Positions 55,023 to 63,981 are shown, counted from the first letter of the stretch. The stretch is DNA of 64,000 nucleotides from Epilithonimonas sp042695135 (GCF_042695135.1 NZ_CP170547.1:1240001-1304000); one strand, 5' to 3'. Program-made: numbers and translations. Notes: generated by a model from the letters alone, not told the origin.

Positions 55023-56294
55023 ATGAATATTGATCAGTTTTATCCCATTTATTTACGAAGTAGAAACGTTGTCATTGATAGTCGAAAAGTAGAAACAGGC
55101 AGTTTGTTCTTTGCATTCTCTGGCGAAACTTATAATGCTGCGGAGAAAGCAAAGGATGCTATTGAAAATGGTGCGTTAGCCGTGATTGTCGAAGATAATG
55201 TATTTGCAAACCCAGACCATAATATTTTTTATGTTCCGTCTACATTAGCATTTTTGCAGGAGCTGTCAATTTTCCATAGAGATCAAATCCAAATTCCAAT
55301 TATTGGTCTTACTGGGAGCAATGGAAAAACGACGACAAAGGAATTAATAAGTACAGTCTTGGCTGGCAAATTCAATACGCAATATACTTTTGGAAATCTG
55401 AATAATCATATCGGAGTTCCTCTGACTTTACTTTCTATCAGGAAAGAACACGAGATTGCCGTTGTAGAAATGGGCGCCAATCATCAGAAAGAAATAGAGA
55501 TGCTTTGTGAAATCGCAAAACCCAATATTGGCTATATCACCAACTTTGGGAAAGCACATCTGGAAGGTTTTGGTGGTTACGAAGGTGTCATCAAAGGAAA
55601 ATCTGAACTGTATGATTATCTTAAAAACCATAATCAAATCATTTTAGTCAATGAAAATGATGAGACCCAAAAAGAAAAAACAAACGTCTATTCTTCAAAA
55701 ATAACATTTGGAACTCCGGATTCTGATTATCAGTTTGAACCAATCTACAAAGATCATTTTGTCGGAATCAAATATCAGGGAACAGAAATCTTTTCAAACC
55801 TCACAGGCAAATATAACTATGATAATCTGTCAGCAGCAGTCGCATTAGGATTGCATTTTAAGATGAATATTGAAGATATAAAAACTGCAATTGAAAGCTA
55901 TGTCCCTTCCAATATGCGTTCACAGATCCAGAAAAAGGGAGAAAAAACATTGGTTTTGGATACTTACAACGCCAATCCAAGCAGTATGCATGTCTCTTTG
56001 GAGAATTTCAAAACATTTGCTGGCAGCAAAACCATCATTATTGGTGATATGCTGGAACTAGGGGAAGAAAGTTTGAAAGAACATCAGATCATTCTTGATT
56101 TTGCAAAGTCTTGTAATTTTAATGAGATCATTACTGTTGGTCCGCATTTCAAATCGGTTTATCATTCAGAAAATGCTTTCCTGAATACTTTGGAATTAAT
56201 AGAAAAATTAAAATCAGAACCAATCGATACAGATAATATTCTGCTCAAAGCCTCTCGTGGAATAGCATTAGAGAAGATTATTGAATTTTTATAA
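55023..56294 (+). CDS. murF: UDP-N-acetylmuramoyl-tripeptide--D-Ala-D-Ala ligase (MurF)
   Basis: 423-residue cytoplasmic ligase that adds D-Ala-D-Ala to the UDP-MurNAc tripeptide, the last soluble step of peptidoglycan precursor synthesis. N-terminal domain DSRKVETGSLFFAFSGE binds the UDP part; the ATP loop is IIGLTGSNGKTTTKELI (about 97-113); FGNLNNHIGVPLTLL and VVEMGANHQKEIEMLC are MurF-specific; DTYNANPSSMHVSLENF is the C-terminal signature. The length fits the Bacteroidetes form. It is outside a dcw cluster, as is common for murF in this group. Followed by a bidirectional terminator shared with the Nudix gene. Confidence 0.97.
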   Translation: MNIDQFYPIYLRSRNVVIDSRKVETGSLFFAFSGETYNAAEKAKDAIENGALAVIVEDNVFANPDHNIFYVPSTLAFLQELSIFHRDQIQIPIIGLTGSNGKTTTKELISTVLAGKFNTQYTFGNLNNHIGVPLTLLSIRKEHEIAVVEMGANHQKEIEMLCEIAKPNIGYITNFGKAHLEGFGGYEGVIKGKSELYDYLKNHNQIILVNENDETQKEKTNVYSSKITFGTPDSDYQFEPIYKDHFVGIKYQGTEIFSNLTGKYNYDNLSAAVALGLHFKMNIEDIKTAIESYVPSNMRSQIQKKGEKTLVLDTYNANPSSMHVSLENFKTFAGSKTIIIGDMLELGEESLKEHQIILDFAKSCNFNEIITVGPHFKSVYHSENAFLNTLELIEKLKSEPIDTDNILLKASRGIALEKIIEFL

Positions 56295-56300
56295 CACACA

Positions 56301-56327
56301 AAAAAACCTCAGTTACTGAGGTTTTTT
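56301..56327. terminator. Bidirectional terminator between murF and the Nudix gene
   Basis: AAAAAACCTCAG and CTGAGGTTTTTT form a symmetric hairpin serving both converging genes. Confidence 0.92.
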
Positions 56328-56924
56328 ATTTTTAAAATCATTTAAAATTAATTTGATATTCTGGAAAGTTGAGGGCAGGATTTCAGATTGTATTTCTTCT
56401 TCATTTTTCCAGCCCACTTCACTGATTCCTTCCTCGATCTGCGGTTTAGGCGTTCCACTTCCGGTGTAGAACATCTCAAACCAATAGGTCGTTTTCAGCA
56501 CTTTTTTCCCGTCTCGTTCGGTATAGATATGATATGTTGAGTTGATGAAATCTTTCAGTTGCAGGTCAAAAATCCCACATTCTTCCTCAACTTCTCGTAC
56601 TGCAGCCAGTTCTCTGGATTCACCCGCTTCAATTTTTCCTTTTGGAAGATCCCATTTTCCCAACCTGTGTATGAACAGGATTTTATTTTCAGGATTGACA
56701 ACTATTCCGCCGGCCGCTTCTATATTTCTAAAAAAACCTTTGAAATCCGACCAAAGTTTGTCAATGTCCTGATAATAAATATTCAAGCCTTGTGATGGTG
56801 TGTTTGTAAGCAGATCAACGGCAAATTCAAAGCTATGCGTCCCATCGTAGTTCAATGTTTTAGGGCTGTTCTGAGGTTCTGAGCTCAAAACTATTTTTTT
56901 TTCATTGATAAAAACTTTATACAT
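56313..56924 (-). CDS. Nudix hydrolase
   Basis: 203-residue Nudix protein. The Nudix box is visible as GKIEAGESRELAAVREVEEECGI (about 96-118), matching GX5EX7REUXEEXGU. An N-terminal extension of about 70 residues (YKVFINEKKIVLSSEPQNSP) precedes KILFIHRLGKWDLPKGKIEAG. The nucleotide or other diphosphate substrate is unknown. A -7 box for it lies at 56947-56954 in the 36-base gap to the divergent SRPBCC gene. In other flavobacteria this pair is often found with pyrE between them (recollection); pyrE is not here. Confidence 0.9.
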   Translation of the reverse strand: MYKVFINEKKIVLSSEPQNSPKTLNYDGTHSFEFAVDLLTNTPSQGLNIYYQDIDKLWSDFKGFFRNIEAAGGIVVNPENKILFIHRLGKWDLPKGKIEAGESRELAAVREVEEECGIFDLQLKDFINSTYHIYTERDGKKVLKTTYWFEMFYTGSGTPKPQIEEGISEVGWKNEEEIQSEILPSTFQNIKLILNDFKNKKPQ

Positions 56925-56946
56925 TTGTAAGGCTTTAATATAATTA

Positions 56947-56954
56947 CAAAAATA
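56947..56954 (-). promoter_or_regulatory. -7 box of the Nudix gene
   Basis: TATTTTTG on the minus strand, 22 bases before the ATG. Confidence 0.5.
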
Positions 56955-56960
56955 GAAAAA

Positions 56961-57347
56961 ATGAATTTAGAAGGGCGAAAAATTATTGTAAATAAATCTT
57001 CATCTGAATTGGCAGGAATGCTGAAAAACCCACAGGGTTACAAAGATCTGATGCCAGACAGTCTGCAGAATTTTGAAGCAAGAGAGGATGGTTTCAAATT
57101 CGGATTGAAAGGAATGCCGGAAATTGCATTGAAAATTGAAAATGTAACTGACAGTGAGGTGGTTTTGAAATCTGCAAGTTCAAGTCTCGACTTTGCTCTT
57201 ACCGGAACAATGAACGCTTTGAACGAAAAGCAAACTGAAGTTCAGCTGTTGTTTGACGGAAAATTCAACCCGTTTATCAAAATGATGGTAGAAAAACCAT
57301 TACAGAATTTCATCAATTCTTTGACAGATAAAATCGAACAACTTTAG
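56961..57347 (+). CDS. SRPBCC-like (START-fold) small protein
   Basis: 128 residues that resemble the polyketide-cyclase/START (SRPBCC) fold, a ligand-binding cup. NLEGRKIIVNKSSSELAGML is the usual opening with the first strand and helix; KDLMPDSLQNFEAREDGFKF, ALTGTMNALNEKQTEVQLLF and a long C-terminal helix (FIKMMVEKPLQNFINSLTDK) follow the pattern. No signal peptide and no catalytic motif; ligand unknown. It ends one base before the convergent anmK stop codon, leaving no room for a terminator between them. Confidence 0.75.
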   Translation: MNLEGRKIIVNKSSSELAGMLKNPQGYKDLMPDSLQNFEAREDGFKFGLKGMPEIALKIENVTDSEVVLKSASSSLDFALTGTMNALNEKQTEVQLLFDGKFNPFIKMMVEKPLQNFINSLTDKIEQL

Positions 57348-58403
57348 TTAACAGACGATTCCACTCGAATGATCCATTAAACTTCCTGTTGCTGATGACA
57401 AAACATTATTGAGATTCAAGGATCTCAAAACACCCATAAAAGCAAAAATCAAAGCCTCTTTATATTCAATAATTTCTTTTTTAGGAATGTGGATTTCGGT
57501 TTTGGTATTTGCTTTTATCTTTTCTATGAGATAGCTATTATAAGTTCCACCGCCGGTTACCAATACATTTTTAATTTCGGACTCTTCAAATATTTCCGCA
57601 ATCTGATCCGCAGAATGTTCCGTAAAAGTTGCCAAAAGATCTTCCGTTCTTTGATCTTTAATTAAAGTCGAAATATGCGCATTGACCCATTCAATTCCCA
57701 GAGATTTCGGCGCTTTTTGCTTGTAGAATTCTAATTGATTAAGCTGACTCAAAAGATTTTCATCGATTGTTCCACTTCTCCCAAAATCACCATTTTCATC
57801 GTATTTTTTTCCAAGTTTTTGAGCAAATTTATTAAGAATAATATTCACAGGACAAATGTCAAAAGCAATTCGTTGTCCGTTTCGGTTCAAAGAAATGTTC
57901 GAAAATCCGCCGAGATTAAGGCAGGCATCGAATTCCGAAAACAACAATTCATCACCGATTGGAACCAAAGGCGCGCCGTTTCCGCCTAACAAAACATCCT
58001 GACTTCGGAAATCGTAAACTACGGTTTTATTGGTTTTGATTTTAATGGCTCGCCCGTCTCCGATCTGTAAAGTGAATTTATTTTTTGGCTGATGAAAAAC
58101 CGTATGCCCGTGAGAAGCAATCAGATCAAGTTCTGAAATTTGGTTTTTTGAAATAAAATCCTGAGTTTTTTCACCGAGATAAAACCCGTATTTGGAATTC
58201 AGTTCCAGTAATTTTCCGCTGGAAAGGTGGATGGCATTTTTAAGATCATTTTCCCAATCGGAAGAGTAGGAGATGGTTTCACATTTCAGGATTTCGAAAG
58301 CCCAATCGGAACCGTTTCGGATGAATTTTGAATAACAAATGTCCAATCCGTCAAGACTGGTTCCCGACATCAATCCAATTGCGTAAAAATTCTGATTTTC
58401 CAC
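57348..58403 (-). CDS. anmK: Anhydro-N-acetylmuramic acid kinase
   Basis: 351-residue kinase that opens the 1,6-anhydro ring of recycled anhydroMurNAc and phosphorylates it, feeding cell-wall sugars back into metabolism. ASKHA signatures: AIGLMSGTSLDGLDICY at the N-terminus, IASHGHTVFHQP near 94, LQIGDGRAIKI, CLNLGGFSNISL and VLVTGGGTYNSYL near the C-terminus. Length is normal for Bacteroidetes members, which I recall as slightly shorter than E. coli AnmK. It follows lptC by 38 bases, so the envelope genes lptC and anmK may be one transcript. Converges with the SRPBCC gene without a gap. Confidence 0.96.
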   Translation of the reverse strand: MENQNFYAIGLMSGTSLDGLDICYSKFIRNGSDWAFEILKCETISYSSDWENDLKNAIHLSSGKLLELNSKYGFYLGEKTQDFISKNQISELDLIASHGHTVFHQPKNKFTLQIGDGRAIKIKTNKTVVYDFRSQDVLLGGNGAPLVPIGDELLFSEFDACLNLGGFSNISLNRNGQRIAFDICPVNIILNKFAQKLGKKYDENGDFGRSGTIDENLLSQLNQLEFYKQKAPKSLGIEWVNAHISTLIKDQRTEDLLATFTEHSADQIAEIFEESEIKNVLVTGGGTYNSYLIEKIKANTKTEIHIPKKEIIEYKEALIFAFMGVLRSLNLNNVLSSATGSLMDHSSGIVC

Positions 58404-58441
58404 GGTAGTAAAGTTAATATTTAAAAGCTAATAGCTAACAC

Positions 58442-59038
58442 TTACTTGCTGGTTTCCGGTAAATTGGCAGAGTTGAAGCTCCCGGAATTGTTGAAAAATG
58501 TGTATTCGGAAAAGTCGTCTTTGGCTACCATTCCGTGTGCGCCAACCAGAATATTTCCGTCTTTGTCAGAAACATAAACAGTGTCTTTGGTGTACATTTT
58601 TTTGTTCCGCTTGTCCCAATTGATGGTTTCTGTTACAAAGGTTTGTCCTTCTGTTGTGATGATTTTTACTCTGCCTTTTGCGAAATAGAAATCTCTTTTG
58701 ATATTGTTTTTCCCATATTTGGCCCATATTTTACCGGGAACTTTTGGATTCTTCTTGTCAAAAAATTCCAGATAGAGTCCTTTTTTAGCTTCTATATAAG
58801 GAGAATCTATCAACTCATAACTTTCCAGCAATGGTGCTTTGAATCTTACCGTTACGCGCCCGGAATCCTTTTGAAGAATGTTGGCATTATAGATAACCTG
58901 TGATGCAAAATTGGTTTTTTTATTCTGATTGATCTTCGTAAGATCTTCTTCGCAGGACTGAATAAGAAAAAACATCAGCAACAAAACGAATTGTTGTGAT
59001 GTTTTTAGGTTAAATATTTTGAAGCAATAATCTTTCAT
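58442..59038 (-). CDS. lptC: LPS export protein LptC (lipoprotein form)
   Basis: 198-residue periplasmic LptC that passes lipopolysaccharide from the LptBFG transporter toward LptA. In Bacteroidetes it is a lipoprotein: the signal (QQFVLLLMFFLIQSC, Cys near 29) is visible. The LptC domain follows with ASQVIYNANILQKDSGRVTV, LLESYELIDSPYIEAKKGLY and DKDGNILVGAHGMVAKDDFS. Preceded by an outer-membrane barrel gene (20 bases) and followed by anmK, giving an envelope-biogenesis operon. Confidence 0.88.
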   Translation of the reverse strand: MKDYCFKIFNLKTSQQFVLLLMFFLIQSCEEDLTKINQNKKTNFASQVIYNANILQKDSGRVTVRFKAPLLESYELIDSPYIEAKKGLYLEFFDKKNPKVPGKIWAKYGKNNIKRDFYFAKGRVKIITTEGQTFVTETINWDKRNKKMYTKDTVYVSDKDGNILVGAHGMVAKDDFSEYTFFNNSGSFNSANLPETSK

Positions 59039-59058
59039 AGATTATCTAAGGTCATTCA

Positions 59059-60333
59059 TTAGTTGTAAAGTCGCTTAGCAAACCATTTATCTGCGAAGTT
59101 AACTCCAATTCTTAGATTGACAAAATTCTGGCGGATCATATTGTTGTCAAGTGTTCCTCTTTTCCCGACTTCCAGTCCAAGATCGATGCTGCTCATACGG
59201 TTGATCACACTTTTTTGGAAAGGAAGTGTAACACCTGCAGTGATTGCATATTTGTTGATATTAGTTCCGTTGATCTGTAGATTCCCTTTTTCATAATAAG
59301 CCCCATATCTGTAGATGATTCTGGAGAAATACGAACGGAAATTATTAAAGTTCGGCAAGTACCAGCCTCCAACGGAATATCTGTAAGAATCCTGGTAAGC
59401 AAGCGTTGTTCCAAGGAAATTGAAGTTTTCTCCTTTTTTATAATCCAGCTGTGTTCCCAAAAACCACTTGGTATCTTTACCGTAACCCAAACCTAAAGAA
59501 CCTTCCTGCGGAAGGAATTTTTTATCATAATTGGATTGCTGTTCTATGATGGTTTCATAGCCTTTTGTGTCTCCAAGAAGATAAAAATAAGTGCTGTTGG
59601 TATACGTGTTTTTCATATTCCCACTGTTTCCAATGGTATAAGTTGCACCAACCGTTAATTTATGATCATTGGCCAGTTTTTTCTGGTAAGTCGTCCCCAA
59701 TGTAAAGTTGAAAGCTTTTACTCTATAGCTGTTGGAATATCCACTGATGAGTTCTGCACCAGTGAATGCAACTTCCTCAATATCATACAATTTCCCGAAG
59801 AAGAAATTGGATCTCAAACCTAAAGCAAATGCAGGTGTTATCTGATAAGAAAGCGCAGCCTGTACGGTATTAACAGAACCCTCACCACGGAAGCTGTGAA
59901 CTTCTGTAATTTCATCACTCAATTTTTCATCAGTTACAATATTGTAGCTTTTTGAACTGTACGGCTGGAACCCCATTCCAAATTTTATCTTTCTGGAAAT
60001 AGGAAATGAGATGCTGATGTTGGAAAGATAGGTAGAATGTTTGGTGCTTTTAAGATCATTAAAATCTGAACGATAATAGTTATTCTCATTAGTGCCTTCT
60101 ACTTTCAGGGTTGTCAATTCCAAATTGGTATTTGCAGCCGGATTTCGGAAATTAAAACTATTGTTAAAATCCCAGACATAAGCTGTAGAGATACCTCCCA
60201 TTGCATTAATATCAACTGTATTATCATATTTCACATCTCCAATCCCATAAGCTCCGTAAGGTGAGTTTCCAATACTTTGAGCATTCAGGAAATATCCTGC
60301 AACTAATGATGATAAAACAAAAATTCTTTTCAT
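59059..60333 (-). CDS. Outer-membrane beta-barrel protein, FadL-like in appearance
   Basis: 424 residues with a signal peptide (KRIFVLSSLVAGYFLNAQ, cleavage near 19) and an amphipathic strand pattern throughout (KIKFGMGFQPYSSKSYN, TPAFALGLRSNFFFGKL, DHKLTVGATYTIGNSGN, GSLGLGYGKDTKWFLGTQL). N-terminal SIGNSPYGAYGIGDVKYDNT and MGGISTAYVWDFNN resemble the opening of flavobacterial barrel proteins usually encoded next to lptC. The function is not known; a FadL/TodX-like transport role is only a fold-level guess. First gene of the likely barrel-lptC-anmK transcript. Confidence 0.8.
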   Translation of the reverse strand: MKRIFVLSSLVAGYFLNAQSIGNSPYGAYGIGDVKYDNTVDINAMGGISTAYVWDFNNSFNFRNPAANTNLELTTLKVEGTNENNYYRSDFNDLKSTKHSTYLSNISISFPISRKIKFGMGFQPYSSKSYNIVTDEKLSDEITEVHSFRGEGSVNTVQAALSYQITPAFALGLRSNFFFGKLYDIEEVAFTGAELISGYSNSYRVKAFNFTLGTTYQKKLANDHKLTVGATYTIGNSGNMKNTYTNSTYFYLLGDTKGYETIIEQQSNYDKKFLPQEGSLGLGYGKDTKWFLGTQLDYKKGENFNFLGTTLAYQDSYRYSVGGWYLPNFNNFRSYFSRIIYRYGAYYEKGNLQINGTNINKYAITAGVTLPFQKSVINRMSSIDLGLEVGKRGTLDNNMIRQNFVNLRIGVNFADKWFAKRLYN

Positions 60334-60618
60334 ATGTAGATATTGATTGTTTTTTTAAAGTTATATCATCATTCTATCCACATCCATGTTTATATGACTT
60401 GGGTTTTGACGATTTAGTCCTTCAAAATTTCAATCCGCAAATATCTTAATTAATAATGAATTGCAAAAATATATTTCGGTTAAAGTTTGTTAAGTAATTT
60501 CGATGATTGGGACTTATTCTGCGACAGATGATGCATATTCTAAGATTGATGAGCTCCTGACTCTGCTTGTCTGTAACAAAAACCAACCACTGATAACCAA
60601 CAACTGAAAACTAATAAT

Positions 60619-60626
60619 TATCTTTG
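60619..60626 (+). promoter_or_regulatory. -7 box of holB, five bases from the ATG
   Basis: TATCTTTG (TAnnTTTG) with only CTTTT before the ATG at 60632; a leaderless transcript is expected. Confidence 0.55.
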
Positions 60627-60631
60627 CTTTT

Positions 60632-61738
60632 ATGAAATGGGAACAGATCATTGGGCAGCAGCCTCTCAAAAATGTTTTACAGGATAGCATTCAGGATGGC
60701 AGAGTTGGTCATGCACAGCTTTTTTTAGGAGAAGAGGGTTATGGCGTTTTGCCGTTGGCTTTAGCGATGGCTCAGACAATTTTTGAGAAAGAAAACCAGG
60801 CATCTGCTCATAAAATCGAGAACCTGAACCACCTCGATCTCCATTTCAGCTTCCCTGTTTTTTCTGAGAAAAATGTCTCCCTCAGCAAGCGTTATTTTGA
60901 GCAGTGGCGGGAGATGATTCTGGAAAATCCGTATTCTTCTTTTGATGACTGGACGAGTTTCCTGGAATCCGAAAACAAGCAATTCTTCATTTCCGCTGAC
61001 GAAGCCGAAGACATAGGCCAGCGTTTTATGCTGAAGAGTTTTGAAGGCGGAAGCAAAATCCTCATCGTCTGGCGCGCGGATAAAATGAACGATTCTGCAG
61101 CCAATAAGATCCTGAAATTTCTGGAAGAACCACCGAAAAATACTTATATCATTCTTTGTGCACAGACAGCCAACGATATTCTGCCAACTATTTTGTCACG
61201 TTGCCAGCTTATCAATGTTCCAAGAATTGATGACGAAGATTTATTAACACATCTGCAAGATCACGATTCTGCCAAAGAACTGGTTTATCAGGCACAGGGC
61301 GATTGGAATCTTGCCAAATCGTTGTCGGAGAATAACATAGCAGTTTCAGAATTCGAAACCTTATTTATACAATGGGTTCGGAATGCGTTTCAGGCAAAGA
61401 AAAAACCCGAAGTTCTACGCGAAATTGTAAAATGGGCGCGTCAGATTGCTGAGTGGAACCGTGAAAAACAAATAAAGTTTCTTAATTACTGTATTGAAAT
61501 TTTCCGTCTGGCAATGCTTCAGAATTATGGCAATGACAATCTGGTTTACAAAAAACTATCGGAAGGTAATTTCAACTGGCCTGCATTTTCAAAATTCATT
61601 CACGGAGCAAATATCGTTTCGATTGTGGAGGAAATTACGGATGCGTCTTATCATATTTCCAGAAACGCCAATTCCAAAATTGTGCTGACAGATATGGGAA
61701 TTAAATTGACGAGATATATTCACAAAGCCTCGAGTTAA
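60632..61738 (+). CDS. holB: DNA polymerase III delta-prime subunit
   Basis: 368-residue clamp-loader subunit that with DnaX and delta opens the beta clamp. N-terminal WEQIIGQQPLKNVLQDSIQD and GRVGHAQLFLGEEGYG: the P-loop position is degenerate (no GKT), as is usual for delta-prime, which does not hydrolyse ATP. ILIVWRADKMNDSAANKILK and FLEEPPKNTYIILCA follow, then the SRC motif in TILSRCQLINVPR, which supplies the arginine finger to DnaX. The C-terminal collar domain completes the length. Single gene; followed by the dispersed hairpin element copy B. Confidence 0.93.
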   Translation: MKWEQIIGQQPLKNVLQDSIQDGRVGHAQLFLGEEGYGVLPLALAMAQTIFEKENQASAHKIENLNHLDLHFSFPVFSEKNVSLSKRYFEQWREMILENPYSSFDDWTSFLESENKQFFISADEAEDIGQRFMLKSFEGGSKILIVWRADKMNDSAANKILKFLEEPPKNTYIILCAQTANDILPTILSRCQLINVPRIDDEDLLTHLQDHDSAKELVYQAQGDWNLAKSLSENNIAVSEFETLFIQWVRNAFQAKKKPEVLREIVKWARQIAEWNREKQIKFLNYCIEIFRLAMLQNYGNDNLVYKKLSEGNFNWPAFSKFIHGANIVSIVEEITDASYHISRNANSKIVLTDMGIKLTRYIHKASS

Positions 61739-61748
61739 ATAATTATTA

Positions 61749-61868
61749 GGGCGCCTTTATCCGTCCTCCGTTCCCGCTTTTTTCTGTTATTGCGAACAAC
61801 GTCGGGCAATCTGTTGAACTTGTCACAATCGCAATAACAGAAAAAGAGCTCCACTCAGGCCGGGGCGC
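61749..61868. repeat. Dispersed hairpin element, copy B
   Basis: Same flanks as copy A: 61760-61785 (26 identical bases) and 61841-61864 (24 identical bases). The central stem is 17 bp and perfect: 61779-61795 (TTTTTCTGTTATTGCGA) with 61829-61845. The outer ends GGGCGC and the GC-rich GGGGCGC replace the GCAGC/GCTGC ends of copy A. The stem sequence differs from copy A while pairing is kept. Confidence 0.88.
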
Positions 61869-61949
61869 GCTTCGCAAATTAGAAATTTCTCTCTTTCATC
61901 ATATTTATTCCTGATAGAAAACTTCGATAATTTGTTAATAAAAAATTAA

Positions 61950-61965
61950 TCAAACAAATGTTTGA
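61950..61965. promoter_or_regulatory. Operator of the efflux TetR gene
   Basis: TCAAACAAATGTTTGA: perfect 7-bp arms around AA. It overlaps the candidate -33 TTTG (61961-61964), so repressor binding would block the promoter. Confidence 0.7.
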
Positions 61966-61984
61966 TTGAATGCTTTTTTTGATT

Positions 61985-61992
61985 TAACTTTG
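61985..61992 (+). promoter_or_regulatory. -7 box of the tetR-tolC operon
   Basis: TAACTTTG (TAnnTTTG), 20 bases after the -33 TTTG and 18 bases before the ATG at 62011. Confidence 0.7.
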
Positions 61993-62010
61993 CATTGTTA
62001 AAATTAAAAT

Positions 62011-62643
62011 ATGCCAACAAAAGAAGAACATATTATGATGGTTGCGGAGAAACTCTTCGCTGCCAATGGTTATAATGGGACTTCTGTTAGAGATATTGCT
62101 TCTAAAGCCAAAGTAAATGTCTCCATGATTTCCTATTACTTCGGCTCCAAAGAAAATCTGATGGAAGAGCTTTTCAAATGGAGAATGGAAGAAGGTCTCA
62201 ACTTTGCCAAGAATATTGTAGAAAATAATGACCTTTCCGAGATTGAAAAAATAGATGCGTTTATAGATAATTTGGTGAACCGTGTCCAGAAACTTCGTGA
62301 TTTCTATTTGTTGATTCACACGCAACAAGTCATTAGCCAGAATAAGAACATTCAGAATTTTCTTAAAGCTTCAAAAATAAATTATTTAGAAATCTTTCAA
62401 ATCATTGCAGATGCAGGTTTGGAAAAAGGTGTTTTCACGAAAAGACCATTATTTCATCTGATGCAATGTACCATTATGGGGACCATTTTCAACGCTATGC
62501 ACAACATCAAAATCTATAAAGATTATCTGAAAAACAACAATCCTGATTTTGATGAAAAACATTACGAAAAGCAATATTTTCAGGAAGCTGCCGCTCACGT
62601 CAAAACCATTGTGAGAGCTTTGGTTGGATATAACGAAAAATAA
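62011..62643 (+). CDS. TetR/AcrR family regulator of an efflux locus
   Basis: 210-residue repressor. The HTH is at the N-terminus: EEHIMMVAEKLFAANGYNGTSVRDIASKAKVNVSMISYYFGSKENLMEEL (about 5-54), with the YYFGSKE turn typical of the family. The C-terminal ligand domain is helical (FYLLIHTQQVISQNKNIQNF). A palindromic operator overlaps its own promoter, so it probably represses itself and the downstream genes. The next gene, 27 bases away, is a TolC-type channel, so the operon is likely a tripartite pump whose adaptor and permease lie beyond the window. Confidence 0.93.
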   Translation: MPTKEEHIMMVAEKLFAANGYNGTSVRDIASKAKVNVSMISYYFGSKENLMEELFKWRMEEGLNFAKNIVENNDLSEIEKIDAFIDNLVNRVQKLRDFYLLIHTQQVISQNKNIQNFLKASKINYLEIFQIIADAGLEKGVFTKRPLFHLMQCTIMGTIFNAMHNIKIYKDYLKNNNPDFDEKHYEKQYFQEAAAHVKTIVRALVGYNEK

Positions 62644-62670
62644 ATTATAATAAAATTATACTCAATTATA

Positions 62671-63981
62671 ATGATGCAAACAATCAATAAATTTTTAACA
62701 GCTATTATTCTTATCGGATTTTTCAGTTCCGTTTCCGCGCAGGAAAAACGAACTATAAGTCTTGAGGAAGCAGTTAAATTAGGAATCCAAAATAGCAAGA
62801 ATCTAAAAATAGATCAGGCTCAAATCGAAGAATCCACAGCCAATCTTCTGGCAGCAAAAAATAAACAATTGCCGGAACTCACCGTTTCCGGAAGTTATTT
62901 GTACCTACCGTTGGAACCAAACGTAAATCTAAAAATTCCAGGACTGGCAGGTGGCGGACCGAAAGTCAGCAATGTTCTCTATGGCAGCGCAAACGTTTCC
63001 GTTCCGATCTATTCCGGCGGAAGAATAAAATACGGAATCAAATCTGCAGAATATCTTGTAGAAGCTTCAAAACTGAATTCTGAAAACGATAAAAACGCAA
63101 TTGCTTACAATATTTCTCAGGCCTATAATAATTTGTTCAAAGCCAATGAAGTCGTGAAACTTTTGAAAGAGAATCTCGCATCGTCTCAAAAAAGAGATCA
63201 GTCATTCATTAAACTTGAAAATAATGGCGTGATCGCAAGAAACGACCGGTTAAAAGCACAACTTCAAACTTCCAATATAGAATTACAATTGATGGAAGCT
63301 GAAAATAATTACAGCATTGCCAACATCAATATGGATCTTTTGCTTGGTTTGCCGGACAATACGGAAATCGAAGTTGATTCTGCTTATATAGGAGAAGATG
63401 ATCTAACAAAACCGGACGATTATTACCTGAATCTTGCGAGAGAAAGCAGAAATGATCTGAAAGCCCTGGATTTCCAAAGAAAAGCAGCAGTTCTTGGAAC
63501 CAAATCTGCAAAAGCAGAAAATCTTCCTTCATTAGCTTTCACCGGAGGTTACGTTGCAGCAGATATTCCGAAACTTTTGACCATCACAAACGCTGTAAAT
63601 GTTGGAGTAGGAATCCAGTACAATCTTTCTAATATCTGGAAGAAGAACTCAAGCTACGTTCAGTCCAAAGCAAGAGAACAGGAATTGGCAGCAAACAACG
63701 ATTTATTAAATGATAATGTGACGCTGGAGGTAAAACGCGATTATCAGAATGATCTTTATGCCCACAAAAAAATCGATGTTTATCAAAGAGCATTGGAGCA
63801 GGCAGAAGAAAATTACAGAATTACACTTAACAAATATAATGCAGGTCTTGAAACCATCACCAATCTTCTTGATGCAGACACTGCGAAAATCACAGCTAAT
63901 GTAAACGTTGTCACTTCAAAAGCTGACGCCGCTTTAGCGCACAAAAAATTACTACAAACTACAGGAATTATCAATAACTAA
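62671..63981 (+). CDS. TolC-family outer-membrane efflux channel
   Basis: 436-residue outer-membrane factor. The signal peptide (KFLTAIILIGFFSSVSAQ) has no lipobox, unlike the channel at 38 kb, so this is a non-lipoprotein TolC type. ISLEEAVKLGIQNSKNLKID opens the first repeat; NVSVPIYSGGRIKYGIKSAE and a second repeat with NITNLLDADTAKITANVNVV follow. Start could be either of two adjacent ATG codons (62671 or 62674). Co-transcribed with the TetR gene. The sequence ends at the window edge 20 bases after the stop, where the rest of the pump should follow. Confidence 0.94.
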   Translation: MMQTINKFLTAIILIGFFSSVSAQEKRTISLEEAVKLGIQNSKNLKIDQAQIEESTANLLAAKNKQLPELTVSGSYLYLPLEPNVNLKIPGLAGGGPKVSNVLYGSANVSVPIYSGGRIKYGIKSAEYLVEASKLNSENDKNAIAYNISQAYNNLFKANEVVKLLKENLASSQKRDQSFIKLENNGVIARNDRLKAQLQTSNIELQLMEAENNYSIANINMDLLLGLPDNTEIEVDSAYIGEDDLTKPDDYYLNLARESRNDLKALDFQRKAAVLGTKSAKAENLPSLAFTGGYVAADIPKLLTITNAVNVGVGIQYNLSNIWKKNSSYVQSKAREQELAANNDLLNDNVTLEVKRDYQNDLYAHKKIDVYQRALEQAEENYRITLNKYNAGLETITNLLDADTAKITANVNVVTSKADAALAHKKLLQTTGIINN

